Of a stretch of DNA of 64,000 nucleotides, positions 50,801-58,520 are shown piece by piece (within the stretch, counting starts at the first letter, position 1; every line of letters begins with the position of its first letter). Source of the stretch: Acidilobaceae archaeon (lineage in GTDB: Archaea > Thermoproteota > Thermoprotei_A > Sulfolobales > Acidilobaceae); NCBI GenBank assembly GCA_026413755.1, contig JAOAKH010000001.1, forward strand, positions 32,209 to 96,208, in the 5' to 3' direction. The notes beneath the pieces are model-generated. The model saw only the letters and a list, made by a program, of their open reading frames with translations. It searched no databases and was not told the DNA's origin. Made by a program: the position numbers and the translations under genes.

Positions 50801-50911
50801 AGGCAGGTGGCTGACGCTGCGCAGAGCAACGCCAGGTGGGCTCTGATAGTCAGCGCCATTAACCTGCTGCTGCTGATAGCCGTAGCGGCCCTGATCTACA
50901 CCAGGAAGTAA
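47891..50911 (+). CDS. Oligopeptide ABC transporter solute-binding protein with coiled-coil stalk and C-terminal anchor
   Basis: A 1006-residue secreted protein from GTG. After a signal peptide (residues 1-28) comes a family-5 solute-binding domain of about 750 residues: NYVFDRERIVREVY, later VFDMSLFLNSNWHYG, and TVWISNGPYAVTLYS. A beta domain follows at about 760-865. A charged coiled coil covers 870-978 (VEKSVEELNKRLEDIN, then EVTARLSAEMATSI). A transmembrane helix near 980-1003 ends in YTRK. Peptides are captured outside and passed to the OppBC channel. The stalk plus anchor resembles the surface protein at 8473. Confidence 0.88.
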   Translation: MRHQKTLALLLAALLLLPIFSFLPAEAQLPARGPAVERVEWFRVNLPDVEAFITAGRIDLYIFGRIPSDVAVRLAATPGIRVISASAGLTDLVLNPAPVQIVKVPGRLDRDTVALRLGVNPVLIPRVKHVIEGGAPVTHVELCGIVDPLPTNFSNVFRSDKIVFNPFCIRDIRFELNYVFDRERIVREVYRGFAQIKYSFYGPDDPIYPEVADVIAKYAFRYDFERAKRRIFDIMTAAGADFQGGKWVYRGKTVDIIGIIRVEDERLLLGRAFALELVKLGFNVIPVELDFRAAIDRVYGTNPIDFEWSFYTEGWGKGGLDRYDPGNLAQFASELLGYLPGWGEKDFWNYAHELTIDGKNATAYAEMAYLMKVRSKEEWIDALRKGTELGILESIRIWGFATQDRWPVRADVQGLTVDLGAGLRSPYNCRGWHIPGRTDIKVGHLWVFTPSTAWNTYRGFRDVYSVDPARCTFDFTIWRHPFSGMPIPFRVRVVSVETAGPTGTLRVPADAIWFDAARDRWVPARELGRVNATSKVVFDMSLFLNSNWHYGRRISMGDFLGALALYLDATYDPEKARIESDYVSVAKPVFDTIVAIRVSGNNIEVFVNFWHFDRMYIADWAANALATSLPFELVAAQDFVGYVSKERALSLIRARAARLPYLSLVLRSDADLIVRRFVEGNISYDRYVSYVTPPGAAPLITREEWTARVAAIRSWFERTGTVWISNGPYAVTLYSEREQRLILTANRDPTYPFGPRDWVFGEAVPVKIVSVDAPLVPVPGRADITVRVEGRGDIEVFYIIRDPETLSVVASGRATQVRAGVFSIRLDEKVTENLLPFRVYEVFVIATSGEVAVPVESVVRIQTLPAGLIGQLGEVEKSVEELNKRLEDINAALSRRIDEVTARLSAEMATSIRALSDTLRASISDLGRATSESIRALGAEVGKQIGDLRSTTEQQITAVESKVTNEIGEVRQVADAAQSNARWALIVSAINLLLLIAVAALIYTRK

Positions 50912-50928
50912 TCCCACTTCCCTAACTC

Positions 50929-50942
50929 CTTTTTTAAGTTTT
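50929..50942 (+). terminator. T-rich terminator of the solute-binding gene, overlapping a TATA-like element
   Basis: ccttttttaagttt begins 18 nt after the stop at 50911. The T6 run can end the abundant upstream transcript. ttttttaag is also 30-38 nt before GTG 50972, so permease transcription may restart here. Confidence 0.5.
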
Positions 50943-50971
50943 CGATTCTTCTTCTCTGTGAGGTGTAACGG

Positions 50972-52078
50972 GTGCCCCTAGATAGGCGATCGCTTCGCAT
51001 AATAGCTTTCAGAGGGGTAACCCTCACGCTCACCCTGGTGGTGGTGCTACTCCTCACGGCAATTATCTTAGGAGCTACGGGGTACGACGAGGTAATCCTG
51101 AAGTCCCTGGTTAGCGAGGAGGTGAGGGCTTTCAGGCAGGGCCTAGCAGCGGCAAGGGTGCCTGCAGAGGAGATAGAGAGGCTATCAAAAGAATACGAGA
51201 AGCAGCTCATAAGCATATACGGCCTCGATAAGCCGTGGTACGTGCGGACAGTCGCTATACTCCCTAAGCTAGTCGTGCTAGACCTCTACGTTTCTCACGA
51301 TGAGGTAGCAGGGGTCCTGGGCCTCAGGAGACCTCTCAAGGTAGGGGAGGCAATAGCCGTGGCTCTCCCCAGGACTATAATTATGATCACGCTTGCCTAC
51401 GTAGTTGCTGCCCTCATATCAATACCTCTGGGACCTTACATAGCATACAAGAGGGGCAGCCTCCTAGACAAGGGCATTATTACTTATGCTGCCATAACCA
51501 ACGCCTTCCCGCTCTGGTGGCTAGCTATGCTTTCTGTGTTCCTATTCGGCTTCTACCTTGACGTCGCGCCCACCTCTTACAGGCCCATTATAGCTCACAT
51601 AGGAACCTTTGCCGACAGCCTCTACTCCCTCGACCTCTCAGGCATGATATCTGCCCTTGCGAGGATAGCCTACTTCTCATACGTCCCTATCCTAGTGGTC
51701 ACCTTTGCCACCCTAGGTGGCCTTCTGTACTCCGTGAGGGCAGTAGCGATTAGAGTCGTGAGTGAGGACTACGTGGCGGCAGCCAGGGCAAGAGGGCTGT
51801 CTGAGGGCAGGGTGGTGAGGAGATACGTGCTTAGGGTGATAGCGGGGCCTGTGCTCACCTTCATAATCCTTGGCCTTGCGGGCAGCATAGGGGGCTTCAT
51901 CATCACCGAGAGCGTCTTCGACTGGCCCGGCATGGGAGTGCTCTACTACACGGCGCTATCTACTGGCGACAGTCAGATGGTGTTAGCCCTTGTATACGTG
52001 ACCACCCTCGTGTATATAGTTGCCAGGTTCATTCTAGAGATCCTATACGTGGTGCTCGACCCGAGGGTGAAGCTGTGA
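50972..52078 (+). CDS. Peptide ABC transporter permease (OppB/DppB)
   Basis: A 368-residue membrane protein from GTG. TM1 is ITFRGVTLTLTLVVVLLLT-like near residues 10-33, followed by an extracellular stretch with YGLDKPWYVR, and five more helices. The EAA-type loop contains AARARGLSEGRVVRRYVL, which contacts the ATPases, and ITESVFDWPGMGVLYY is typical of DppB. It overlaps the second permease by 4 nt. Confidence 0.93.
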   Translation: MPLDRRSLRIIAFRGVTLTLTLVVVLLLTAIILGATGYDEVILKSLVSEEVRAFRQGLAAARVPAEEIERLSKEYEKQLISIYGLDKPWYVRTVAILPKLVVLDLYVSHDEVAGVLGLRRPLKVGEAIAVALPRTIIMITLAYVVAALISIPLGPYIAYKRGSLLDKGIITYAAITNAFPLWWLAMLSVFLFGFYLDVAPTSYRPIIAHIGTFADSLYSLDLSGMISALARIAYFSYVPILVVTFATLGGLLYSVRAVAIRVVSEDYVAAARARGLSEGRVVRRYVLRVIAGPVLTFIILGLAGSIGGFIITESVFDWPGMGVLYYTALSTGDSQMVLALVYVTTLVYIVARFILEILYVVLDPRVKL

Positions 52079-53619
52079 TGAGGAGAAGAGATGAAGGCCT
52101 TCTGTCCTCACTGCTCAGCTCCCTCAGGGAGGGCCTTAGGGAGATACTCTCTTACGGGCTGGGCAAGGTAGGACTGGCCATCCTCCTGTTCCTGGTAATT
52201 ATGTCTGCATACTCCCTTACCGCCCTGCCGAGCGACTTCCCCGAGAAGTGGAGGTACCCCACGAGGCCTCCCTGGGTCTTCAACCCCAGGAGCGCGCAGC
52301 CTGCATGGGTGGAGCTCCTGGGCGTGCCCGCCGCAGACACGGCAGTATATCAAAACCTGAGGCCCGAGAGGGAGGGCATAGTCCTGGCTCCGGACGCGAT
52401 CTATAGGCTGGCCCCGGAGGCAGAAAGAGCGCTCGGCGTCAGGAGGCCTGTTTTCATAGGATATGCCATGGTCTTCAGGACGACCTATGAGCTCGACAGT
52501 GCCGCTTACCCCCAGGACGTAGTAACCCTTTTCAAGGTAGAGGCTTCGCCAAGGGTTAACAAGACTAGGATAGGGGCAATAGTGCTCAAGTACATAACCA
52601 GGCCTGATAACGTAGTGCTAAAAGTAGTCGAAGAGAGGGCGAGCCTAGCTGCGCTGGATTATGTTAAGATAGATCAGGGGGCTTTTGCCGTCGCATACAT
52701 CAGCCACTTCAGGCTCAACCTCACTGAGGATGCCATGAGGACCCTATACTACATAGCGGTTTTTGGGAAGCCCGCGGGTAAGGACTTCGAGCCGCTCCTT
52801 GGGGAGCACCAGATAACCGTGGTGGTGATGCTCACTGGCATAGATCCCAGGGAGATCCAGAGCTATGTTAGGAACGGCGATCTGAAAATAACGGCGGAGG
52901 TGAGAGTGCTGGGCACCTCTTACGGCCTCCTAGGCACGGATAACTACGGCAGAGACCTCTTCCAGGGGGTCCTCTTCGGCTTCCCCGTGGCCCTTGCAAT
53001 AGGGCTCCTGGTGGCCTTCGTGACAATCTCGCTCGGCCTAGTGCTCGGCGTAGTTAGCGGCTACTTCGGGGGGAGAATAGACGAAGTCGTGCAGAGGACC
53101 GTGGATATATTAGGCAACGTGCCCATCCTGCCCCTCCTCATACTGGTGGGGATAGCCATACAGACGAGGGGCCTCGTCGGGTGGCCTGCGCTGGCTATCA
53201 TATTGTTCGTGTTAATAGCCTTCAGCTGGGGAGGGGTAGCTATAATTGCAAGGAGCATGGCCCTTAGCATAAAGGCGGAGCCCTACGTGGAGGCAGCCAA
53301 GGCCCTGGGCGCTTCGTCTGCCAGGATAATCTTCAGGCACATAATACCGCAGCTAATTCCGTACGCCATGGCAGTGATGGTGTTCAGCGTGCCTAACGCC
53401 ATACTCTCCGAGGCCGCCCTAAGCGTCATAGGCATAGATCACGGCTTGCCCACGTGGGGGAGGATCCTCGCAGACGCGCAGGCAAACAGGGGCATAGCAT
53501 ACCATATGTGGTGGTGGGTGCTGCCACCGGGGCTGCTACTAGGGCTCTTCAGCTTCGCCTTCGTGGCTTTAGGCTTCACCCTAGAGACCATGGTTGAGCC
53601 CAGGCTGAGGAGGAGGTGA
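52075..53619 (+). CDS. Peptide ABC transporter permease (OppC/DppC) with enlarged extracellular domain
   Basis: A 514-residue protein from ATG. One transmembrane helix lies at about 25-47 (GLAILLFLVIMSAYSL). An insert of roughly 250 residues outside the membrane follows. Then comes the permease core: GTDNYGRDLFQGVLFG, helices, and the EAA loop EAAKALGASSARIIFRHIIP. Ordinary DppC proteins are about 300 residues with only a short first loop, so the ectodomain is an addition that may bind peptide or dock the solute-binding protein. It overlaps the OppF gene by 4 nt. Confidence 0.9.
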   Translation: MMRRRDEGLLSSLLSSLREGLREILSYGLGKVGLAILLFLVIMSAYSLTALPSDFPEKWRYPTRPPWVFNPRSAQPAWVELLGVPAADTAVYQNLRPEREGIVLAPDAIYRLAPEAERALGVRRPVFIGYAMVFRTTYELDSAAYPQDVVTLFKVEASPRVNKTRIGAIVLKYITRPDNVVLKVVEERASLAALDYVKIDQGAFAVAYISHFRLNLTEDAMRTLYYIAVFGKPAGKDFEPLLGEHQITVVVMLTGIDPREIQSYVRNGDLKITAEVRVLGTSYGLLGTDNYGRDLFQGVLFGFPVALAIGLLVAFVTISLGLVLGVVSGYFGGRIDEVVQRTVDILGNVPILPLLILVGIAIQTRGLVGWPALAIILFVLIAFSWGGVAIIARSMALSIKAEPYVEAAKALGASSARIIFRHIIPQLIPYAMAVMVFSVPNAILSEAALSVIGIDHGLPTWGRILADAQANRGIAYHMWWWVLPPGLLLGLFSFAFVALGFTLETMVEPRLRRR

Positions 53620-54692
53620 GGGTCATGGAAGTGCTGAAGGTAGACGGGCTGAAGGTCTGGTTCCCGGTGAGGAAGGGCATATTGGACACGCTGCTAGGCA
53701 GGCAGGAGTTCGTGAGGGCAGTAGATGGTGTTTCCTTCAACGTTGCCAAGGGCGAGACCTTCTGCCTCGTGGGCGAGAGCGGCTGCGGCAAGACCACCAC
53801 TGCAAGGGCAATAATGATGCTGGTGGAGAGGAGCGACGTGAAGGGAGGAAAGGTGCTCTTCAAGCCGCACGAGGAGATACTGGCTGAGATCAGCAAGCTA
53901 CAGCCCAACGCAGTAGTCGGGGGGGAGTACGTGGATCTATACGCCACCAGAGGCCGCGCAAACAAATTGCTTCGTAGGGAGATACAGCTCATATTCCAGG
54001 ACCCCTTCGGCAGCATAAACCCGAGGATGAAGGTGTACGACGTGGTGGAGGAGCCGCTGGTCATTCATGGCATAGGCACAAGGGAGGAGAGGGAGGAGAA
54101 GGTGGCGAGAGCCCTTGAGGCAGTTAAGCTGGACCCCAAGGACTTCATGTACCGTTACCCCCACCAGCTTAGCGGAGGCCAAAGGCAGAGGGTAGCCATA
54201 GCTAGGGCCCTCGTGCTGAACCCCTCGCTGCTGCTGGCAGATGAGCCTGTTTCCATGCTAGACGTCTCCATCAGGGCTGAGATACTGCAGGTGCTAGACG
54301 AGCTGAAGAAGACGAGGGGTATGTCGGTGATCTTCATTACTCACGACATAGCTTTGGCTCGCTACATATGCGACAGGATAGCAGTAATGTACCTTGGCAA
54401 GATAGTAGAGGTAGCTAGGGCCGAGGAGATCATAGAGGCTCCTCGCCACCCCTATACTAAGGCCCTGATCAGCGCAGTCCCAGACGTGGTGCCGGAGAAC
54501 AGAAAGGTCCTCCGCAACGTGCCGATCAAGGGCGAGGTGCCGAGCGCCGTAAAGATCCCCCAGGGCTGCCGCTTCAGGCCGCGCTGCGTTGCCTTTGACG
54601 AGAACCCTGGCGTTCAGGAGAAGTGCATTAAGGAGGAGCCAGGGCTGCTGAAGGTAGGGGAGGGGCACTACGCTGCCTGCTGGGTGGCCTGA
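53616..54692 (+). CDS. Peptide ABC transporter ATP-binding protein (OppF/DppF)
   Basis: A 358-residue ATPase. Walker A is GESGCGKTT, the Q-loop is LIFQDPFGSINP, the signature LSGGQRQR, and Walker B LLADEPVSMLDV, followed by VIFITHDIALARYI. The C-terminal extension PSAVKIPQGCRFRPRC has the oligopeptide-type cysteines. An insert of about 50 residues between Walker A and the Q-loop (with EYVDLYATRGRANK) is longer than usual. GTG 53616 overlaps dppC; ATG 53625 is equally possible. It converges on the Fe-S oxidoreductase with a 25-nt overlap. Confidence 0.93.
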   Translation: MRVMEVLKVDGLKVWFPVRKGILDTLLGRQEFVRAVDGVSFNVAKGETFCLVGESGCGKTTTARAIMMLVERSDVKGGKVLFKPHEEILAEISKLQPNAVVGGEYVDLYATRGRANKLLRREIQLIFQDPFGSINPRMKVYDVVEEPLVIHGIGTREEREEKVARALEAVKLDPKDFMYRYPHQLSGGQRQRVAIARALVLNPSLLLADEPVSMLDVSIRAEILQVLDELKKTRGMSVIFITHDIALARYICDRIAVMYLGKIVEVARAEEIIEAPRHPYTKALISAVPDVVPENRKVLRNVPIKGEVPSAVKIPQGCRFRPRCVAFDENPGVQEKCIKEEPGLLKVGEGHYAACWVA

Positions 54693-56704
54693 AGGCTCTC
54701 CTCCAGCAGCTCTGCCACGTCCTTTACCTCGAAGCCGTACTGCTCCGCCTCCCCCCTGAACATTATGTTGCAGAAAGGACAAGCAACTGCTACTATCTTC
54801 CTCCCGCGGCCCTGATCGAGGGCCTTTGCCGCCTCCTCGCTCCTGAGCTTGCTGAGCCTCTCTCCTCTCTTCACCTCGTAGAACAGCTGGCCACCGCCCG
54901 CCCCGCAGCAGAAGCTCTTCTCCCGACTCCTCCCCATCTCAAAGAGCTTGAGCCTCTCTATGCTCTTGAGTACCTCCCTGGGCTCCTCGTAGAAGCCGTT
55001 CCAGCGGCCTAGGTAGCAGGGATCGTGGTATGTTACGAAGGCTCTTAGCATTCCTCCCTTTATCTTCCCCCTCTTTGCGAGCTCTCCCAGCAACCTTGCA
55101 TGGTGGTCCACGTCTAACCTCTCTAAGATCTCCCCACCGGACCTCTGCCTCAAGTATTCTCTGTACCTCTTGTACTCCCACTTAAGGGCCGTGTAGCAGT
55201 GCGGGCAGTTCACGAGCACTTTCTTGAACCTATACTTGGAGAGCGCAGAGAGGAACTCTGAGGCCTTCTCTAGAAAGAGCAGCTCCTCGCCCATCCTGAG
55301 CGCAGGATCTCCTGTGCAGACTGCATCTGGCATCACTGCCACCTTGTAGCCGAGGCCTTTCAGTAGCCTCAGCAGGCTCTCCGCCACCCCCCTTATCCTA
55401 GGGTCGTACGTTGTTGCGCAGCCCGGCCAGTAGAGGAAGTCGTACTCCTCGCCCTCCTTAGCTATAACGTCTCCTAGCCTCTGCCTCAGCTCCTCCAGCC
55501 ACTCCTCCTTCTGCACCGGCGAGGCCCCCATAGGGTTGCCCATCTGCTGCATGCTGCTGAGGGCGCTCAGCACCCCTTCTGGGACAGAGGGGTCTCCTAG
55601 CGTCAGCATCCCCCTCCTGATGTCTAGTATGCTGTCAACTTGGTGTATGAGCACTGGGCACTCCTGCACGCAAGCCCCGCAGGTGACGCAGCTCCAGATC
55701 GCCTCCTCCTCTACCCCTCCCTCTCCCCAAACCTTCGAGTCCCAGCTGCCGGCATACATGAGGTCCCTGAGGGTCGTCATGACCTTCTGGGGGCTCAACG
55801 GCTTCCCAGCTGCATAGGCTGGGCATGCATTTGTGCATCTCATGCAGCTGGTGCAGGCGTCCCAGTCCATCCTCTGCTTCCAGCTGGAGGCGGAGAGCTT
55901 CGTCATCCCTACCCCTGCGCCGCTCGACAGCCTCTCATCGATGTCCGCATATGACCGCAGAGAGCCCACGGGGGGCGCTGGCCTTGCGAGGGCTATGTTG
56001 AGGTTGGACGCAACGATGTGCCAGAGGTTAGTGTAGGGTATGAGGGCTATCGCGCTCATGGCAGCGATCATGTGAGCGACCCAGAGGACCCTATAGTATG
56101 TCCTTATCTCGTCAAAGGAGAGCTGAGAGAAGGCAAGGAAGAAGAGGTATCCTATAGGGTCGAAGAGGGGCGACTCAAAGGCCGCCCTGTGCGCCGCAGC
56201 CAGGAAGCCGTTGAGGGCGAAGCCGCTGAGGACTATGAAGAGCAGCATGGCATAGACCAAGTAATAAACGCGGTCCTTGGGGAGGCCGGGCGTTATGCCT
56301 GCTTCCCTCCTATAGAGGGCCGCTAGGATGCCCACCGTCACGGCAGCCCCGGCGACGTTGCCTAGGAGCTTGTAGGCCTTCCAAATATCTCCCGTCAGAA
56401 AGTTGAAGAAGTAGGTATCTAGAGCCCTCAGCGTGGTCATGATGAAGAGCCAGAAGATGCCGAGATAAATGAGCAAGTGTATGGCGCCTGGGAGGCCGTG
56501 CTTAACCACCTTCCTCTGGAGAAGGCTGTACTTCACTATGTTAGTTAGGGAAGGCCTTATGGAAATCTTCTCTCCCCCGACAGTCCACCTCCTGTAGGCC
56601 TGGAGCAGGTTGTACGCTAGGGAGGCCGCAGCGAGGAGGGCTGCAAGGTAAAGGAAAGGCCTCAGGTCCTCTACGAGGAAATAGTGTATAATAGGCTCCT
56701 CCAA
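54668..56704 (-). CDS. Membrane-bound HdrD-like Fe-S oxidoreductase
   Basis: A 678-residue protein. About 235 N-terminal residues form five or six membrane helices with several histidines (HLLIYLGIF, YRVLWVAHM), resembling NarI-type cytochrome b. Two [4Fe-4S] ferredoxin motifs follow (CTSCMRCTNACP, CVTCGACVQECP) and then two CCG domains: PGC, VCTGD and CPHC in the first, DPCYLG, FCCGAGGG and CPFC in the second. The order matches EMO/FadF-like electron-transfer proteins that move electrons from acyl-CoA oxidation or disulfides to quinone. The first CCG is altered to V-C-T. The partner is unknown. It lies upstream of nothing on its strand except tatA, 10 nt away. Confidence 0.82.
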   Translation of the reverse strand: MEEPIIHYFLVEDLRPFLYLAALLAAASLAYNLLQAYRRWTVGGEKISIRPSLTNIVKYSLLQRKVVKHGLPGAIHLLIYLGIFWLFIMTTLRALDTYFFNFLTGDIWKAYKLLGNVAGAAVTVGILAALYRREAGITPGLPKDRVYYLVYAMLLFIVLSGFALNGFLAAAHRAAFESPLFDPIGYLFFLAFSQLSFDEIRTYYRVLWVAHMIAAMSAIALIPYTNLWHIVASNLNIALARPAPPVGSLRSYADIDERLSSGAGVGMTKLSASSWKQRMDWDACTSCMRCTNACPAYAAGKPLSPQKVMTTLRDLMYAGSWDSKVWGEGGVEEEAIWSCVTCGACVQECPVLIHQVDSILDIRRGMLTLGDPSVPEGVLSALSSMQQMGNPMGASPVQKEEWLEELRQRLGDVIAKEGEEYDFLYWPGCATTYDPRIRGVAESLLRLLKGLGYKVAVMPDAVCTGDPALRMGEELLFLEKASEFLSALSKYRFKKVLVNCPHCYTALKWEYKRYREYLRQRSGGEILERLDVDHHARLLGELAKRGKIKGGMLRAFVTYHDPCYLGRWNGFYEEPREVLKSIERLKLFEMGRSREKSFCCGAGGGQLFYEVKRGERLSKLRSEEAAKALDQGRGRKIVAVACPFCNIMFRGEAEQYGFEVKDVAELLEESLQATQQAA

Positions 56705-56713
56705 CCTCTACCC

Positions 56714-56881
56714 CTACTCCTTCTTCTCCTCTCTGCCCAACGCCTCATCCATGGCTTTGTTGAACTCTCTTACTGCTCTCCCCAGGCTCCTCACGAGGTC
56801 TCTTGTTGCCCTCGGCCCTAGCACAATGAGAACTATAAGGAGGATAATCAGCAGCTCTGAGCCGCTAAAGGGCCCTATCAA
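56714..56881 (-). CDS. tatA: Twin-arginine translocase protein TatA
   Basis: A 55-residue protein from TTG 56881. IGPFSGSELLIILLIVLIVLG is the membrane helix, then the conserved LGPRAT hinge, an amphipathic helix DLVRSLGRAVREFNKAMDEA and an acidic/basic tail. TatA forms the pore for folded Tat substrates such as cofactor-bearing oxidoreductases. I prefer TTG 56881 over 56905 since it matches the family N-terminus and leaves a correct distance to the TATA element at 56910-56922. TatC is not in the window. Confidence 0.85.
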   Translation of the reverse strand: MIGPFSGSELLIILLIVLIVLGPRATRDLVRSLGRAVREFNKAMDEALGREEKKE

Positions 56882-56909
56882 CTCCTCCCCCTTTAGCAGG
56901 TTCAAGTAG

Positions 56910-56922
56910 ATCTTAATATAAC
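56910..56922. promoter_or_regulatory. Shared TATA element of tatA and the dehydrogenase gene
   Basis: cttaatataactt reads as TATA on both strands. It is 29-41 nt before tatA TTG 56881 and 31-43 nt before ATG 56953. Confidence 0.5.
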
Positions 56923-56952
56923 TTTGGCTGAGATCTTGCGGGCGGTGAGAGG

Positions 56953-57837
56953 ATGTACCTCCTCTCTGCTGCCGAAGTAAATGCGCTCGTGGAGCCCAAG
57001 GCGCTTGTGAAGATCATAGAGAGGGTGCTGATAGGCTCCCCGAGGCCTCCCGCGCGAGTAGCCGTGGAGCACAGGGGCTCATGGCTTGGGGTGATGCCGG
57101 CGGCAGGAGAGGGGTATTACGTCGTAAAGATAGTGGGCGTCTTCCCAGAGGCGCCCAAGCACGGACTGCCGCTCGTGAGAGGGACGCTTTTCCTCATAGA
57201 CCCCGTTAGGGGGGACATCTTGCTAGAGGCCGACGCGGGGGCAGCAACAGCTTGGAGGACTGCCGCAGCCACAGCCCTCGCCCTTAGGCTCATGGGCTAT
57301 AGGGGAGGGACGCTGGGCATAATAGGGGCAGGGGTGCAGGGAGAACACCACGCAAAGGTGATCAAGGAGGCCCTCGGCTACGAGGAGCTGCTGGTGAACA
57401 GCAGAACGCGGGCAAAGGCAGAGGCCCTTGCAGCAAAGCTAGGGGGGAGGGCTGCAAGCTTAAGGGAAATACACGAGAGGGCAGACGCGATAGTGGCTGC
57501 CACGACCAGCACGGAGCCGGTGATAAGGGGGGAGATGCTGAGGCCAGGGACCCTCGTGGCGAGCGTGGGAGCCCCCAAGCCTGTGATGGAGCTGGACGAG
57601 GCGACGGTGAAGAGAAGCAGGTGCTTGCTGGTAGACAGCGAGGAGGGGGTGAAGGGGGAGAGCGAGGAGTGGAGATCAGCAGAGGCCCTGCTAGAGCTCT
57701 CGAGGGCGCTTAGAGGAGAGGTCTGCAGCTGGGGGGACGTGAGGGCATACAAGAGCGTGGGCTATGCTCTGTTCGACCTGGCTATAGCCCTCCACCTATA
57801 CGAGAGGCTGAGGGAAAGTCAGCCGCTCGTCATGTAG
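56953..57837 (+). CDS. Ornithine cyclodeaminase/alanine dehydrogenase (mu-crystallin) family
   Basis: A 294-residue protein from ATG. The NAD-binding GIIGAGVQGEHHAK starts near residue 121. VVKIVGVFPE and an early R-x-x-x-E-like region contain the substrate pocket, and GAPKPVMELDEATVKRSR the catalytic Asp. Archaeal members include a true alanine dehydrogenase; others make proline from ornithine. Given the peptide-fermentation genes next door, an alanine dehydrogenase that disposes of reducing power and ammonia is a reasonable guess. It converges on the deacetylase gene with a 19-nt overlap. Confidence 0.85.
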   Translation: MYLLSAAEVNALVEPKALVKIIERVLIGSPRPPARVAVEHRGSWLGVMPAAGEGYYVVKIVGVFPEAPKHGLPLVRGTLFLIDPVRGDILLEADAGAATAWRTAAATALALRLMGYRGGTLGIIGAGVQGEHHAKVIKEALGYEELLVNSRTRAKAEALAAKLGGRAASLREIHERADAIVAATTSTEPVIRGEMLRPGTLVASVGAPKPVMELDEATVKRSRCLLVDSEEGVKGESEEWRSAEALLELSRALRGEVCSWGDVRAYKSVGYALFDLAIALHLYERLRESQPLVM

Positions 57838-58520
57838 TCCCTAATGGGAACCAGCTCGTAGCCCAAGGCCTTGAGGTGAGCTATGAGCCTCCTGGAGTTC
57901 TCCTCCACGCTTTTCCCCACGCCTAGCGTTAGGTCGGGCCTCGGGTGAGCCACTAGCTCCACGTACTCCCAGGGGTGAGCTAAGATCACGTACTCCCTTC
58001 CCCTCGGGAACAAGGCCTTCAGCAGCCTCCAAGGGAGCCTGAGGGCGCTGCTAGGATAGCTCGCCGGGACCCTCAGCACCCCTGCCTCCACGCTGGGCCT
58101 GAGGCGGAAGGGCGGCTTGTACCATGCGACGCTGGAGTCCACCCTCACCCCCTCCTCCCTTAGCACATGAAGGAGCGGCGGGGGGAGCTTCAGGTTAGGG
58201 GCCCTGAAGCTCTCCACCTCAGAGAACTCCCTCAGCGCCTTGAGACAGGCCCTCACGTTATTTGCTGCTTCCCTCAGCGGCATCTTGTCAAGGCGCCGGT
58301 GATCGTAACCATGACATGCCAGCTCGTGGCCCTCCTCAACTATGGAATATACGGCCTTTGGCCTCACGCTGGCTAGCATGCCTATGGTAAAGAACGTCGC
58401 CCTCACCCGATAATCCCTTAGCACTTCCAAGATCTTTGGGAGCCCCTCGTCTATCCCCCTCCAGCTGTTTAGGTAAGGAGGGGCGTCCATCTCTACGTCA
58501 AAGCTTACTACTGCCCTCAA
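57819..58520 (-). CDS. Polysaccharide deacetylase family protein (NodB fold)
   Basis: A 233-residue protein. SFDVEMD near the N-terminus carries the metal-binding Asp, GHELACHGYDHRRLDKM the paired histidines, and SFRAPNLKLPP and HPWEYVEL later motifs. NodB-fold enzymes remove acetyl groups from N-acetylated sugars. TTG 58520 starts the conserved strand; TTG 58544 is a longer alternative. It has no signal peptide, so it may act on lipid-linked or sugar-nucleotide intermediates. It overlaps the glycosyltransferase gene by 23 nt. Confidence 0.85.
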   Translation of the reverse strand: MRAVVSFDVEMDAPPYLNSWRGIDEGLPKILEVLRDYRVRATFFTIGMLASVRPKAVYSIVEEGHELACHGYDHRRLDKMPLREAANNVRACLKALREFSEVESFRAPNLKLPPPLLHVLREEGVRVDSSVAWYKPPFRLRPSVEAGVLRVPASYPSSALRLPWRLLKALFPRGREYVILAHPWEYVELVAHPRPDLTLGVGKSVEENSRRLIAHLKALGYELVPIRDYMTSG

